64,000 bases of DNA, taken from assembly GCF_003945595.2 (NCBI RefSeq), contig NW_024104426.1, positions 682,001-746,000 of the forward strand, written 5' to 3'. Position 1 is the first letter of the stretch. Each line of letters begins with the position of its first letter. Both the position numbers and the translations under genes were made by a program. Below the pieces are notes generated by a model. It did not search any database and was not told where the DNA came from. It saw only the letters and a program-made list of their open reading frames with translations. Shown one piece after another: positions 1 to 12,462 of the stretch. Source of the DNA: Pipra filicauda (taxonomy: Eukaryota > Chordata > Aves > Passeriformes > Pipridae).

Positions 1-1688
1 CTTGAGTCTGCAAAAGTTTTATTTCACGTCTCATTTTCTCAATATATTTTCTATTTGTTTTTTTTTCCTCACAGTGTTTATGCTCACAGCTTCATAATAT
101 GCTCATTTTTAACATCAGTAGTTATTTGAACAGTTACTTCAATGCTTTCTAGTGAAGACTTCTTTTAATAAATTGATGTCAAATAGGGGTTTTAAAAACC
201 ATTTTATGCCATTTTCTACAGGCCTTTACATTGTGGATATTTTTGACATAAAAAAACTTCAAAACCCTTTAAAATTTACTCTAGGAAAAACTTATCAATT
301 AATAATCAGGTTCTGGTCTGATAACACTTGCTATATCACAGAAGTGCATACATGGAGGTTAAAAGGCACTGTGAGTTAGGGTAGTGTAAAAGGCTTACAC
401 CACCTTCTATCCATGATGCAGCCCATGGAATTATTGCTGCAGTTAGAGCTCCAAAAAGATCTGCTGGTGTGCAATGCAGACACAGCTACAGGTGGAGGTA
501 CAAGCACCTGAAGGCTCCACAACAGGGAGATAAAAGTAGAAATGGCAGGTCTGGCAGTGCACCCAATGGATTCCTTTCCACGAGGAGCCTGTCTGAGGGA
601 TTCTTACACCTCCATACCCAGAGCACAGACCTCTGCCTCTTATAATAAGTCCCTAATTGGCTTTTTTTGCTCTGCAGACTGAACACACATGAGTTTCTTT
701 GAAAATTCAAAGGGAATGCTTCCCATCTTTTATTTCGCTTTGTCTTAAAACTAATGGGATTTCTTGTTTCCCCGTGTTTCTGTTCTTGCCAATTCTAAAA
801 GCTTACATAAGGAGGTAGAACGGGTGTAAAGGCTTAAAAAAAAAATCATCTGTATGATTTGTAGGTAAGGAGATATTAAAGAACTAAAAAATCCCTGTGG
901 AAAGGATCTTAGGGATGACATATTTCTACAGATATATTCCACTAAATCCCTGCTTAAAGCCCCAAAAATATTCTTTTTCAAGTGCACCATGACATAAAAT
1001 CACTCAGACAAAATCTTTTGGTCGTATTTTTGCTTTAAAGTGGATTTTGATCTGGAAGTGTCAGCTCAATGGGAGATGTTTCAACATTCACAAGGACTCC
1101 AGATAAGTGCAAGATAGTCCTGGTGGTGATTTTCAGTCATTGTAATTGAGCTCAAATTAAAGTGAGTCCCAGCTGTAAATGATCACTGACTAATTTACTA
1201 AGCCATTAATCCTGTCTATGAAACTTTCACTCATGCTTGTTTTTAAGAACTAAATTAAGAGTTAAATTTCTGAAGTAGTTCAGAGGTGAAGACAACTGAC
1301 TTGTGGAACCCTGACTCTTTTCCCCAAATATGCATTTAATAGAGTTGATGTATTTTATCTCTGACTGCACAGTCACTGTAGTTGCATTCAAAACTTGTAA
1401 CACTACTCATACAGATTTCTCAGAGTAGCTGAGGAGCAAAGGTTTCTACAAAATACTTTAGAATAGTATTTTTTTTGATACATTGAGCTTCCAAAAATCA
1501 AAATTTGCCACCATCTTAATCCCCAGAAATATAAAACTTTTAAAATTGCATAATTAAATCACATGATCAGGGTTAGAGAAGCTTGCCACTTCATTTTTAG
1601 CAACAATCTGTGTTTTGTAGCACTCTCTGTGTAATGCTGAGATACTACTCTGAATAAAAGCAAGGAAAAAAATAATTTTTAAGTGCAC
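1..1688. other. SIX6OS1 intronic or 3' exonic DNA, unresolved
   Basis: AT-rich sequence left of the last recognised SIX6OS1 exon. No convincing coding exon, repeat or RNA gene was seen. The rest of the SIX6OS1 coding region must be here or beyond the left edge, but its C-terminal half evolves quickly and I could not place it. Confidence 0.4.
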
Positions 1689-1783
1689 CTTTCTTTAAAC
1701 TCCTTTGGTTTCTCGAGACTTTTTTGATTTTTTCCTTCAATCATTTCAGAGTTATCTTGATCTTCTGTAGCCGCTTCAAGTCT
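1689..1783 (-). CDS. SIX6OS1: SIX6OS1 seventh recognised coding exon
   Basis: 95-nt exon with acceptor CATCTTTTAAG (1786-1784) and donor AG/GTGCAC. It enters in phase 0, which fits the preceding exon. The translation starts RLEAATEDQDNSEMIEGKNQ and ends KPKEFKER, similar to the human LEEKN...KELKER block. It is hydrophilic and helical. This is the last exon I can support; downstream exons toward position 1 were not resolved. Confidence 0.75.
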
Positions 1784-2939
1784 CTTAAAAGATGAAGAAC
1801 AAATAGCATAAAAATTGACAAAATTTTAAATACTATAGCTATGTGCTACAAAAGTTTTCTAAACCTGACAAATCACTGCACAGTAGTAGAGTTTTTGCAG
1901 CCAAGACATTCTGAAGAAATAAACAGAACAAGGTTAAAGAGAGGAACTTCCATGTTTGTTCCAATTCTTACAGTTTTGGAACATGGGCACTGTATATCTG
2001 TTCAGAACCTGGAGCTCCCTACATGGTTTCCTTCAAAGCTATAAGCAAATCCACCTCATCCCTTCTCTGCTGTATGTTTATATAGCACACACCACCTTAG
2101 GAACTTTAGTCTAGGACTGTGTGTGTCAAACAGGATCACTAAATATTAAATATAAAACCAGAAGACACCACTTGTGCACAACATGCTTCTATCAGCACGG
2201 GGCAGTAAATGGAGTCCTTGATCAGCTGTTTCAGAGAGGCAAAAGCACCCAGATGCAATGCTATAAAAAATTACTAAAGCTTTACAAGATTGGCCTACTG
2301 GGCTACTCAGGCTTAAAACAGACCTTTTACAGAGGGCTGGGTCCAACCGCTGCACTGACAAAATCCCTTTTATTTTTTGAAGATCATCCCTTTGAAATCA
2401 GTGCTTCTTCTAGTCAGTGGAACTGTATTGATCCCCTGCCTAAAATCAGCCAGTTTTACCTCTGAGGGTTATATACCCACACATTTATTTGGGGGGGAAA
2501 AAAAAAAAGAAATGAAAAAAAAGAAGGAAAGCGGGAATTTCCATTATTCTTGTTGTAAAGCATATTTAGTTAAACACAAACCCTTAAAAACCAGTAGGGC
2601 CTGTGAAAGCTGTACACTCAAGCCCTGGGGCTCACCAAGGAGAGTCCCTGCACTGTTTTCAAGTGTCTTCTCTTGAGATAACACCAAAGTCCTCGTGACA
2701 CAGTGCCTTGACAGGAACTCTGGCATAGGCAGAAAGCAAGCTTTGAGAGCCTTTACATTCATGGACCCCCCTTCTCTAAGAAAACATATGTGATGCTACA
2801 GAAACATAAGACTGGAATCATCCTCTTGGCCTGTGTGCTTGAAAATACACCACTTTTTTTTATGTTTCAGAAAATATGATGGCAGTATGTATAACTGCAT
2901 AACGTGTATTTCTAGAAAATAAAATTAAAATACAGTTAC
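1784..2939 (-). other. SIX6OS1 intron
   Basis: Intron between the 2940 and 1689 exons. It is AT-rich with a G8/A-rich run near 2491-2523. No other feature was seen. Confidence 0.6.
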
Positions 2940-3060
2940 CTTTTCTAAAGAACCAATCTTCATTTCTAATTCATCTGCTTCTTTTTTCAGTTTGACGAAT
3001 TCTTGTGCAGCAACAGTGGTAAGATGTAACATTTCCTGTGTTTTTTGCTTTGAAGATGCA
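2940..3060 (-). CDS. SIX6OS1: SIX6OS1 sixth recognised coding exon
   Basis: The translation includes KTQEMLHLTTVAAQEF followed by VKLKKEADELEMKIGSLEK, matching the human block ETQDIL...LKKEVDEMEIEI. The donor GGTAACTG directly follows the last AAG codon, in phase 0. The acceptor is ambiguous: AG at 3062-3061 (used here) or AG at 3049-3048. An in-frame TAA at 3071-3069 rules out a longer exon. Neither acceptor matches the phase leaving the 3975 exon, so an intervening exon is expected. Confidence 0.75.
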
Positions 3061-3974
3061 CTTTCATGTTATGGACTATATATTTGAACAACATGCTTTT
3101 TTTTTTCTGGCAAGGGATACCACCAGATCACTGACCCCTCTGTGCCATAAGTGCAAATGCCAGAGGTGCAGAAAGCTCTGACAAATCTACATTTCTTTGC
3201 CAAATCTTCAAATCTAACTTCAGTTAACATTCTCCTAAACAAAGAGTTTTCATGGATATGTTATTAAATTTTTTATTCTCTCTCTGGAAAATGCTCCCAT
3301 AAATTTAAACGGAAGTGTATTATTTGACCTTTGATTTTCTCACAGAGAAATGCTGATGCTGCCACTCTAAAGATAAACATATAAATAATTAGTCTTTTCT
3401 AATAGAAAGTTGTGAAAGGTAAATTTAAACTTTTTTCCCTGCTAACTGCACAAACATTACAAATAAAGGATACATGTGCACAGCCCAATCATTTACAGAT
3501 TTAAAAGGAACAGCCTCTGCAGAAATAAAATTTAATTTCAGAACATTAATTAACAAACCTAATTTTCTTAACAAATATAAGATAAATTAATAGATCAGGA
3601 GCACGTTACTTAGTATAGATAACAGAAATTGCAGTGTAACAGTAATGCCATTAACTTGCACTAAAAAGATACTCAAATTAAATTTAAAAGTCTGAGAGCC
3701 TCGATCTAAAGGATTCTTAGAACATTTTTACCCCAAGAGCCCCAATGACAAACCTCTCCCCATTACATTCAGGGGCTGAAGAAAGGAATATTACTATATA
3801 CACTCTAAATTTTTCTTTGCTACAGATTTTTTTCCTAAAAATAGTGTAACACAAAGAATATATTTTATTAGCTTAAAGGAAACTGTGGAAAATGAGAGAA
3901 CTTCTGTATGGCACCTTTAATGTGCAGTGCACTGCCAGTAGGCTTTAGTGTAAAAGCATTGATAAGAGCTGTAC

Positions 3975-4159
3975 CCAGATCCAAGCGAGCATCTTCCTTC
4001 CATTTGTATTTTTTCCAGTGTTTCAAAACTCTCTTTTGGATTTCTTCAACTTCCTCCTTTTTTTTGTAATGCCTCTGGGCAAGAGCAGTCCCTGCATATT
4101 TTTTGTGGTGTTCCTCCAAAACCTCCTTATACTGGGTTATGCAATCCTCATACATTTTC
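3975..4159 (-). CDS. SIX6OS1: SIX6OS1 fifth recognised coding exon
   Basis: 185-nt exon with acceptor TTTTTATAG and a weak donor G/GTACAG. The peptide begins with the completed Arg codon and then KMYEDCITQYKEVLEEHHKKY, and later reads EEVEEIQKRVLKH. It aligns clearly with human EMYHDY-I-QYKEVL and EEIQ-RVL. It leaves in phase 1. The start is secure. The end is less so, because the frame stays open for about 100 more bases. Confidence 0.82.
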
Positions 4160-7100
4160 CTATAAAAATATACACATAATTTAATGTTATTTCACATGAA
4201 GTCATTGTTCATAAGGAAAAAAACTATTAGTTTGTGGCTTCAGCTCTGATGGGAAAAAAAAAGGATTATATTTAATATGCCACTCTTTGGTTTTATTTTT
4301 TGTTTTCTAGCTATTTTCAAGGAATACTATGTTGTATGTAAAAAAGAACACAGTTGTGATGTAAAAACCAGTCAAACCTCACTGTTCTGAAAGGAATGTA
4401 GACCATAGCACATTCAAAGTCAGCCTGGCAGATGACAAACATATTTTTTCCTGTGGCATTATCATGACACTCACTTCAGGCCAAAGCCTCTGCTGGTGTT
4501 TATTGGCACAACTCCCTCAGTTTCGGTGGAATTGTATCAAACCTACAGTTAAAGAGAATTTGGCCAAACACCCCATATTTAGAGCAGCCTGATGCACCAC
4601 TGGACTAAGAGCTGCCTCCAAGGAGATGCTGAGTAATCTCTGTCTGACTCAGGGAAGCCTTAAACACACATATGAGTCACACTAAAACAATAGGACTATT
4701 CACACTTAAGGCTAAGCAAACACTTAAATGTTTAAATGGCAAAGAGCCAGAATGCTCAGCTTCTTGTAGGGCTGCCCTGTAAATTAATGTTACACTAATA
4801 TAATTTCACTGGCATCATGTGAGCACACAGCTATGAGTTACTAAGGTAGGTAACATCAATTAATGTTCATGACATTCTTAAAACTCTCAATCAGCTTTTT
4901 AAAAAATTGTACTGTAAAAACTAACAAATACCAGAAGTAACAGGATGCAACTCATCACATAAAGCATAAAATTTAGGCATGTGCAAAATACATAATAAGA
5001 GCATGATGGTGAATGTTTCTGCAGATGGCAGATGTTAATAAAGAGGTATCACAGCTGGGTGTAAATTACTTATGAAAAATGTTTAAAGTAGTGACAATTT
5101 CTTAAGACCACTATACTATGGATGGCCATAAATACTGCTCTGTGAAAAACAGATTTTGGGAAAAGAATATGAAGTTAATAAAGAGGTTAATAAATGAGGT
5201 ATGTTAATAAAGAGGTATCACAGCTACAGACATCCAGCATACACTGTTAACACTAAATAGTCATTTAATTGGGAAAGAAATAATACACAGAGTTCCTTGA
5301 TATTACAATAGGCCAATATAAAATCATAGAAGGTAAAGGAAATGTCATCCTGTAGGAAAAGGTTAGGTGAGCAATACAGAGGGACAAATTTAAAAATATT
5401 AAGTTATTAGTACATCCGTAGATTAGCAAGAAATTACTTTATGGAAAAAATTATGGCTCATAACAGCAACTAAAGCCAGAGAGCCATCTCTTTACCTGCC
5501 CCACGAATAAAAGCTGCATTAAGGAACAGCTCTCTCTGCTTGCAAAGCAGACAGTATTCCTCTTTAAGGAACACATTTTACCTCAAACTTTTACTAATCA
5601 CTTAATTGCAGCAGGACTGAAAGGCTGCATTTGTCAGTCCTGGCTGCCCGCTGGCAATCCCAGACAATGGGAGAGAGAAAAACTTGTGTCCAAACTCAGG
5701 GCTAGAAAATTCTGCTCTTACAAAAGGAAAACAAAAGTCACGGGGTAAAAAACAGGAAGATTTTAATTTTCAGATCAAACTACACTCCAGGCACTGGCTC
5801 CTGTTAAACTGATTGAAGTTCAATACACTTTAGGGGAAAGAAGTGGTAGGTCAACACTGTGAAACCTAGGAATTGGCACTTCCCAAAATTCACATAGAAA
5901 ATTACACTAATCTATCTGTTTTTCTACACAAGTGGTCTCAGGAATCTAAGTTTCTTGATTTATTTGATATTTCTGTATAATGTACAAAATTTCCCAGGTA
6001 CGAAAGATGAAAAATATTCAATTCTATTTAATTAAATAAATGCTACAAAACTAGCTGAGGAAAAAAAAAATTTGCTAACGTAAAATTTAGAATACATTAC
6101 AAATAAATTTAAACAATATAAATAAGCAAAATAATTTGTTGTAGCAGATTTCAAGCTTCTGAATATAATCCTAAAACTTTATATTCTTTTCCAAGAATCT
6201 ATTTGTCTCAGATTAATATTTACAGCCATATATAGTGTAGTAGTCTTAAGAAATTGTCACTGCTTTTAATATTTTTCCTAAGTAATTTACATCTTACAGT
6301 TTGTGCAGATAACACAGAAGTATTTAGAATTCAGCACTGTTCACATTAAAGTCATTAGAAAAAGTTTTAATCCAATTGCAATGGGAAAGGGGCAGTGCTC
6401 ACAAACCCCCTAAACATTATGTAGATGGCAATTTATTTCTCTTTCCTTCTTCAGATCACTTTTTTCAGGATAAACATCCAGTTCGTATGAGCATTCTTCT
6501 ATGTTCTTGAAACCAACCACAATGAAAAAATGTGGAACGTTTGTAAAACCTACATAAGTGCCTAATTAAACACAAACTGATCTGCCCATCTTTTAAAAAC
6601 ATCTTTCCATCTAAAGAAGCATGTCCTGCGTGCCCACAACTCCCAGGCTGAAAAGCACATTCAGCTCATAAAGTTCTAAATATACTGATTTTTCTTCCTA
6701 ATTTAAATATTTAGAATTTGCTGAATGCACATTTAGCTGACTTGAGCATATCATCAAATGCTTCAGTGCAGAGGGATTGTATCTGAGGAAAAGTTTTGAA
6801 AAATAGATGAATTAAATTTATTTCATGATTTATAGTCATGATGTCTTATAATTAAGATTAGGAAAACAGATCAAACACTTTCATGTTGGAATTGAAACTA
6901 GTTATCTAAAGAAGCAATTTAAAAGTAATGCTTCTTTGGCTTGTCAGCTCAAATTAGTGAAAGCCAAAATGGCTTAATCATATACTCATAGAAAGCCAAT
7001 TTAGCCTTATTTTTCACCAAATTTAGAGCTCTGAACAGGAAGAAGACAGATAAGCTACTAACCGAGTTAATTAAAGGCTATCAGGCATGCTATTTCTGCT

Positions 7101-7919
7101 GTCTTGGACAACTGGCAGAAAGAACAGTTACAAAAGACCCAAAGCCAACATTTTAAATCACCTAAATTTGGGACTCTAAACTGGTATTTAGATCTCTAGA
7201 GGGGTCTGCCGTGACTTTTGTGCTGCAGGGCTAAGGAGCCTCTTCCCCCTGACGTGCAGATCAGTGAAGGTGAGCAGCCTCTCTGAAATGAAGGTCTGTT
7301 TTACTCTTTTAAACAAAACTTTGGAGGGCTACTTTGGCACAGCACATTTGGAACCTTTCAGTGAAAATCTTCAGGGACTGCTCTTGATCTCACTGAATGT
7401 AGGCAGCTACATTGCACAATTCATAATTTCTTTTGACTGCAGAATGTAATTAATGAAGATGAAACACCTGAGATGACACTTACTGAACAGAACTGCGTTT
7501 GCATGCTTTGTGCTTATTTTGAAAAATATACAGCAGTACACAAAAACTTGGTTTTGTACATTCTAATAATCATATACAATTCGTATTCCAAAATAAAGAA
7601 AAGCATGAAACTATCTGAATGCTTCTAATTGTTAGCTGAAAAAATTGTCTTTACTTCTTGAGCTTTTCTTGAAACAGTAGGCAATTGAACAGTGTTCTGA
7701 AAAATTGTAGTAGGCATTTGGGAAGCAACTGAAGAATCCATATTGTATCCTATTCCACTGGTAACTACCAAATAAGATATTACCTCATAATAATGTAAGC
7801 CAAAAAATCCTTTTAGTTATTCAGTCACTCATATTGTCCTGTAAAGTTTACAACTGTGATGCAGACTGCTGGGTTTAGTCAGGTTAATAAGAAACCTCAT
7901 CTCACGTGACCACAGATAC
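4160..7919 (-). other. SIX6OS1 intron of about 3.8 kb with a 25-bp direct repeat
   Basis: AT-rich intron. It holds an exact 25-bp direct repeat at 5032-5056 and 5201-5225, with partial copies between (5172-5200). No coding block, interspersed repeat or RNA gene was recognised in the rest. Confidence 0.6.
5032..5225. repeat. Dispersed direct repeat, 25-bp unit
   Basis: The 25-bp string containing TTAATAAAGAGGTATCACAG occurs exactly at 5032-5056 and 5201-5225. Truncated versions of its first half lie at about 5172-5200. The copies are intronic and look like a local duplication by replication slippage or non-homologous repair, not a known transposon. Confidence 0.75.
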
Positions 7920-8009
7920 CTCTCATTTTCTGTAGCTTCCTCTAAAGCTTCAAGTTCATTTTTCACATATTCTTCATGTTTGCTAAGAATTTTATAGGTG
8001 GGCTTCCAA
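7920..8009 (-). CDS. SIX6OS1: SIX6OS1 fourth recognised coding exon
   Basis: 90-nt exon whose first full codons give WKPTYKILSKHEEYVKNE, matching the human block NWKP..KHEDY. The acceptor is TTTCTCCACAG and the donor is G/GTATCT. Phase 2 in and phase 2 out fit both neighbours. Just upstream on the minus strand, the polypyrimidine tract includes a run of about 25 T (the A-run at 8024-8048 on the plus strand). Confidence 0.85.
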
Positions 8010-11000
8010 CTGTGGAGAAAGTTAAAAAAAAAAAAAAAAAAAAAAAAAGAAAGCATATTAGGGGTCTTTTCTAATAAAAAGCCATTCAAAAAATAAGACG
8101 TCAAGTTACTTCAGTAGCTTATTAGAACAAATAATTCATTAATGTTTTGAAAGTCAAACATAAATGGGTTTAGTACAGAAGTCTTTCACATGCATACATT
8201 TATTTTGTTAAGATTTTAAAGCTGCAAATTCATTACAATAGATATATAAAAATAATTAAGATTACAAAGCAGGTTTTAAGGAATGAATGAAATGGGCTTC
8301 ACACAGTTTTTTGGAGCCTAGTGCTAAGCAATGAGGCATCAAAATCCACTTATTTGGTACTCAGCAGAGTACCATGAGTAAATCCTTTAGATATGTACAA
8401 TCTTCTTGTTGGAGATGCCCAGAACTTCATTCTCATCAGTATCAGCAACACCCACCCCATACCTAAATGCAAGCAGCAGCCACAAACAGAATTTCCTCCA
8501 TTTGCTAAGCCAGTGCTGCTCAGAAAACACCAAAGTGATTTTCCTAGAGCAGGATGCTGTAGAAGGTACTGAAAGCACAGCAGCTTCATGGAATACTTAC
8601 GACTACTAAACTAACAGTACTTTCTCAACACCCAGGTGTTAGAGATACCTCTTCCTTGGGTGTGGGAATATTAGAAAGAGAGACAGATAGACTTTCTGAT
8701 TCCAGCGAAATTCAGATGGGAACTTTAGGAGAGGCATATAAAAAGGTTTTTGAAAAGAAAGAATCCTGCCTGAAAAAAAAAAATAGTGTAAGGAGCGTGT
8801 GAACAGGCTGGGCTGGAGTGGGACAGAGATCCTACTGCCAATGAAAAGAAATTACATGCTCCCTCCAGTGGAATCTACTATAGAAAAAATTAGCATACCC
8901 TCTCTCCAGCCAGGACTTAAAGGGATCTATATATTCAGCCTTAGTCCAGAATACAAGCTGTCCTAGGCAGCACTAACACCTACAGTGAAGTTTGAGAGCA
9001 GCTATCTGTCCTAGGAGAAGCACACAGAACCCCCAGCTTTAGGAACACGGACATAGAGAGTATCAAAGCTAAACGTTGAAAAAATAGAAGGAAAAATCCA
9101 TTAGGACTGACGAGACTAAGTGAATCTGCAACAGCAGAGATACAGTTACAGGAACAAAGAGGAGGGGAGAAATGGCAATACAGAACAAGGCTGCAATTGA
9201 AAAAAGCAAATAATTCAGAGAGCAGCTGAGGACATACAGCTCACTTTGCACTGCATAGCCATGAGTAGGGTAAGTAAAGGGCATTTTTGGATATGAATGT
9301 GCCCCATGGTTCAAAGCTGGAGGGTTTGTGACATCCAATCACACAAAGTATGAACATCCATTTGAACAATCACTCCAAAGGTAGAATAAAACAGAGGCTT
9401 CAGTAACAGCTGACTTACTGCAATTTCCATCAAGGAAATAAATAAAGAGCAAAGATCTGGCAATTAATTTGCTGAACTGAAGTCAAATAATCTTGAACTC
9501 CAGGTGATGAGATAACACAAGACACAACCACCATCTATAACAGCAGTAAAGTTTGTCAACAAAACAGCTCACTGAGGAATGACAGCCTCTCTCAAGAAAT
9601 TTAGCACTGTGGGCACTAATTGTTTGACACCACTGGTGATTAAAAACGTAACTACAAAAATGTTACTTCGTCATATCTACTGCAAATGCAGCAGAAAGCT
9701 GAATTTCTAAAGGGTCAGATTTTTTTAAAAAGCAGAAACCAACATACTTATATAAAAATGTGCTGGCACACCAACACTGTGATCTTCTTCTTCTACTCAG
9801 AAGCCCCCATCCCTTTCTTTGGAGGAAAAAATATCCAAGAGATATAAAAGTCAAAAAGCTTTTATGAATCAGAGTACAAACCATGTTTACATGTGTTCAC
9901 ATCTACTCTGTAGACATACAAAAAACACACAGTACAAGGACACTGGTTTGTGAGCACAACAAGGTATGCAGGATTCAAGTAGCTCATCTACCAGTTTGCT
10001 AAATGCATCACTGTTTCAGGGATCACATCACATTTATGTGTCCTTCCTTTCATCAGCCAGGGTATAGAGAAAAATCTTTGTCCACACTAATCTGTGAGCA
10101 ATAACATTATCCTGTCATTTGGTAGTTTGGCTAGAGGGACAAGACAACGATTTCTTTTCCAAACTAACAGCATTTTGAGCTCATCCGGCTTTTTTTCTTA
10201 TTATGTTTTTTCTATTTCCATGAAATCTCACCATCCCTTGCACCCAAATTTAAAAACTGTAAGAGAAACAATAAAATTGGAATAGGTTCCACCAGCAGTA
10301 TTTCACTACTTCTTACTTCTCTGGGATCAACATTTACAGTTTGAATCACTCAAGAAACTAAATATTAGCAAAATGTCATCACTTGTCTAAAAACATATGT
10401 TTCGTTTGGCTCATTTTGTGCCAGTTCTTTGTTACACAGACCAATATGGATTTCTTTTAGAAAACACGGTATTATTCCAATATATCTGTCTCATATATCA
10501 TATTTTCTATAGACTTGTTGAATATAAGAATCCTTTCTGTTGTTCAAAGTCTTCAAATCTGCTTCAATACACTCATGATCATGTCTAGTAACCCAGACAA
10601 AACACTGTTTCTTTGAGAGCTCTATTGAGCATCACTGGCAATTAGTCAGCTGAGAGGGTGATTGTGACTCCAAAACAATATTTGAATTTGCAAAACCAAC
10701 ATTAGAATCATGTCCAGTGTAGATGGAGTGTCAACTAGAATAAATTTTAGAAGTTTAGGATGATTCTACTGTGTAAGTGCTCTAATTGTCTGATCTTACA
10801 ACTAGGGCTTGTTTATTGCAGTTTTCAGTGTGTTGTTAAATGACATTTCCAATAATTTAAGACACAAAGCCTCTACTCTTCTGCAAGCATTGTCCTTCTA
10901 TGAATACATGTATTCATTAATGAGTCACTTCTCATTTTCAGTCTCTTTACACTAATGCCATTAATTATTCTTTGTAGGACTTGAGCCAAAACCCAGCGAA

Positions 11001-12335
11001 TTCAACTATTAAAATTTAGATCAGATCCTTAGTTCTACCCTTAATTTTTTAATCCATTTTTTTTATTTCATTTGCATCATTTAACAGTTTGTGATTTGCA
11101 AAAAAGATATCAAAGGAAGTGGTGTGAGTAGTTTCATAAACTTACATAAGTGTTCATTTTATCCTGCATTGGGGGCAAGAATGTGATGGAAAAATGGAAT
11201 TTTCTTGCCAAGGTCAAATTTTTTCCTAACCCTTTTTATGATAAAGCCACAAACAAGTATGGTATGGTTTTCCATTCAAACAGCCAGCCACTACAACCAC
11301 TTCATTCACTAATGATTTCATTCTTTCTTCTGTTTTCTGAGGGTTCAAAATAAAACCAGAAAGGACCCTAATGCCATATTTACTTCCCTCTTTATTTTAG
11401 AAACACCCACACTCTCCATTCACATCCAAAACCAAAAAAAAAAATTCAAATGTATGTTATAGATATTTTTATTGAATACTTACCTTTAGATATAGAATTG
11501 CAAGAAAACGAAACAGAATTTGCCAAGAAATCATCACTTCAGCTGCTGAGGAACTAGAAAGATTGTGGAGAGATGAACACTGTGGTGGATTTTATCACCT
11601 GGGCCAAACCCTCTGTAGAGTCAAATACAGATTTGCCTTTTTAGCTACCCCTACAAACACCTGAGATCTCCATTTCTGAAAACAAAACATTATGTGTCAG
11701 GAAGAAAAAACTCCTTGCAGCCAAATTGCTTCTTGAAAAGCTTCTAATTACTAAGATCCAAAAGTGATCTGCATCTAAAACTTGCACTGATAATCTGACA
11801 CAAAAATTTATGTAAAGTGTGAACAGCAGCCCATTGCATTCACCAAAAGAGTGTGCCTGGGAGAACAATTCAGCAGCATGGAGCAAAAATTATACTAAAA
11901 TCTGCTAGTAGAAGCACACACATATGTGTCAGGAAGACTTTTTTTTTAAGAGTATTCTTAGTGTTGTTCAAATTTGACAAGAGCTCAGATGTGTCCAAAT
12001 ATAGAAAAAATATGTTTCTATTACCTTACTACATAAATACTTTAGCATGCTGCAAAGACAGTACCTATGATCTCTGAAAATTGCTGATTCTAATAAAAAA
12101 ACTAATCTAAAATTAAATGTAGTCTGATTTTCCATGATTAACTTTCTCAGGGGATGGGTAATACTGCCATTTTTTCTTACTTAAGATTTACAGTTTGAAA
12201 AAAATAGGGGAATCCTAAAGTTTTCTTTAACATCTCTCCTGTCAGAACACACACACACACATATTTTTCCATTACTTCCCCACTGACTTCCTTATTGCCA
12301 GGTATAACTCAGAGTCCAGCCTAAACTGTACTTAC
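8010..12335 (-). other. SIX6OS1 intron of about 4.3 kb
   Basis: AT-rich intron. It starts next to a 25-nt A-run (8024-8048) and contains a short CA repeat at about 12248-12261. No conserved coding block, CR1 copy or RNA gene was recognised. Confidence 0.55.
8024..8048. repeat. A25 homopolymer (T tract of a splice acceptor)
   Basis: Run of 25 A on the plus strand. Read on the minus strand it is a T25 run ending about 14 bases before the acceptor of the 8009 exon of SIX6OS1, so it forms most of the polypyrimidine tract. Confidence 0.9.
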
Positions 12336-12462
12336 ACATTACAGTTCTTCTTACTGCTCTCATGTTGCTTTTTCAAATCAGCTATTTCCTCATTGCCGTT
12401 CTTTATATTTTCCTCCAACTTAGCAATTTTATCCTTTTTTTCTGCGAATTCTGCAGCATATG
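12336..12462 (-). CDS. SIX6OS1: SIX6OS1 third recognised coding exon (coiled coil)
   Basis: 127-nt exon with acceptor ATTTTAG (12465-12463) and donor GTAAGT (12335 downward). It enters in phase 1 and leaves in phase 2. The translation is strongly charged (EKKDKIAKLEENIKN, then LKKQHESSKKNC), with heptad-like spacing typical of the N-terminal SYCE1-binding helix of this family. Sequence identity to the human protein is modest, but length and phase agree with both neighbours. Confidence 0.82.

Noticed and set aside
1005..1053. Possible further SIX6OS1 exon (acceptor CACTTCCAG, translation SKSTLKQKYDQK)
   Set aside because: The phase would fit, but there is no convincing donor before an in-frame TGA and similarity to the family is not clear.
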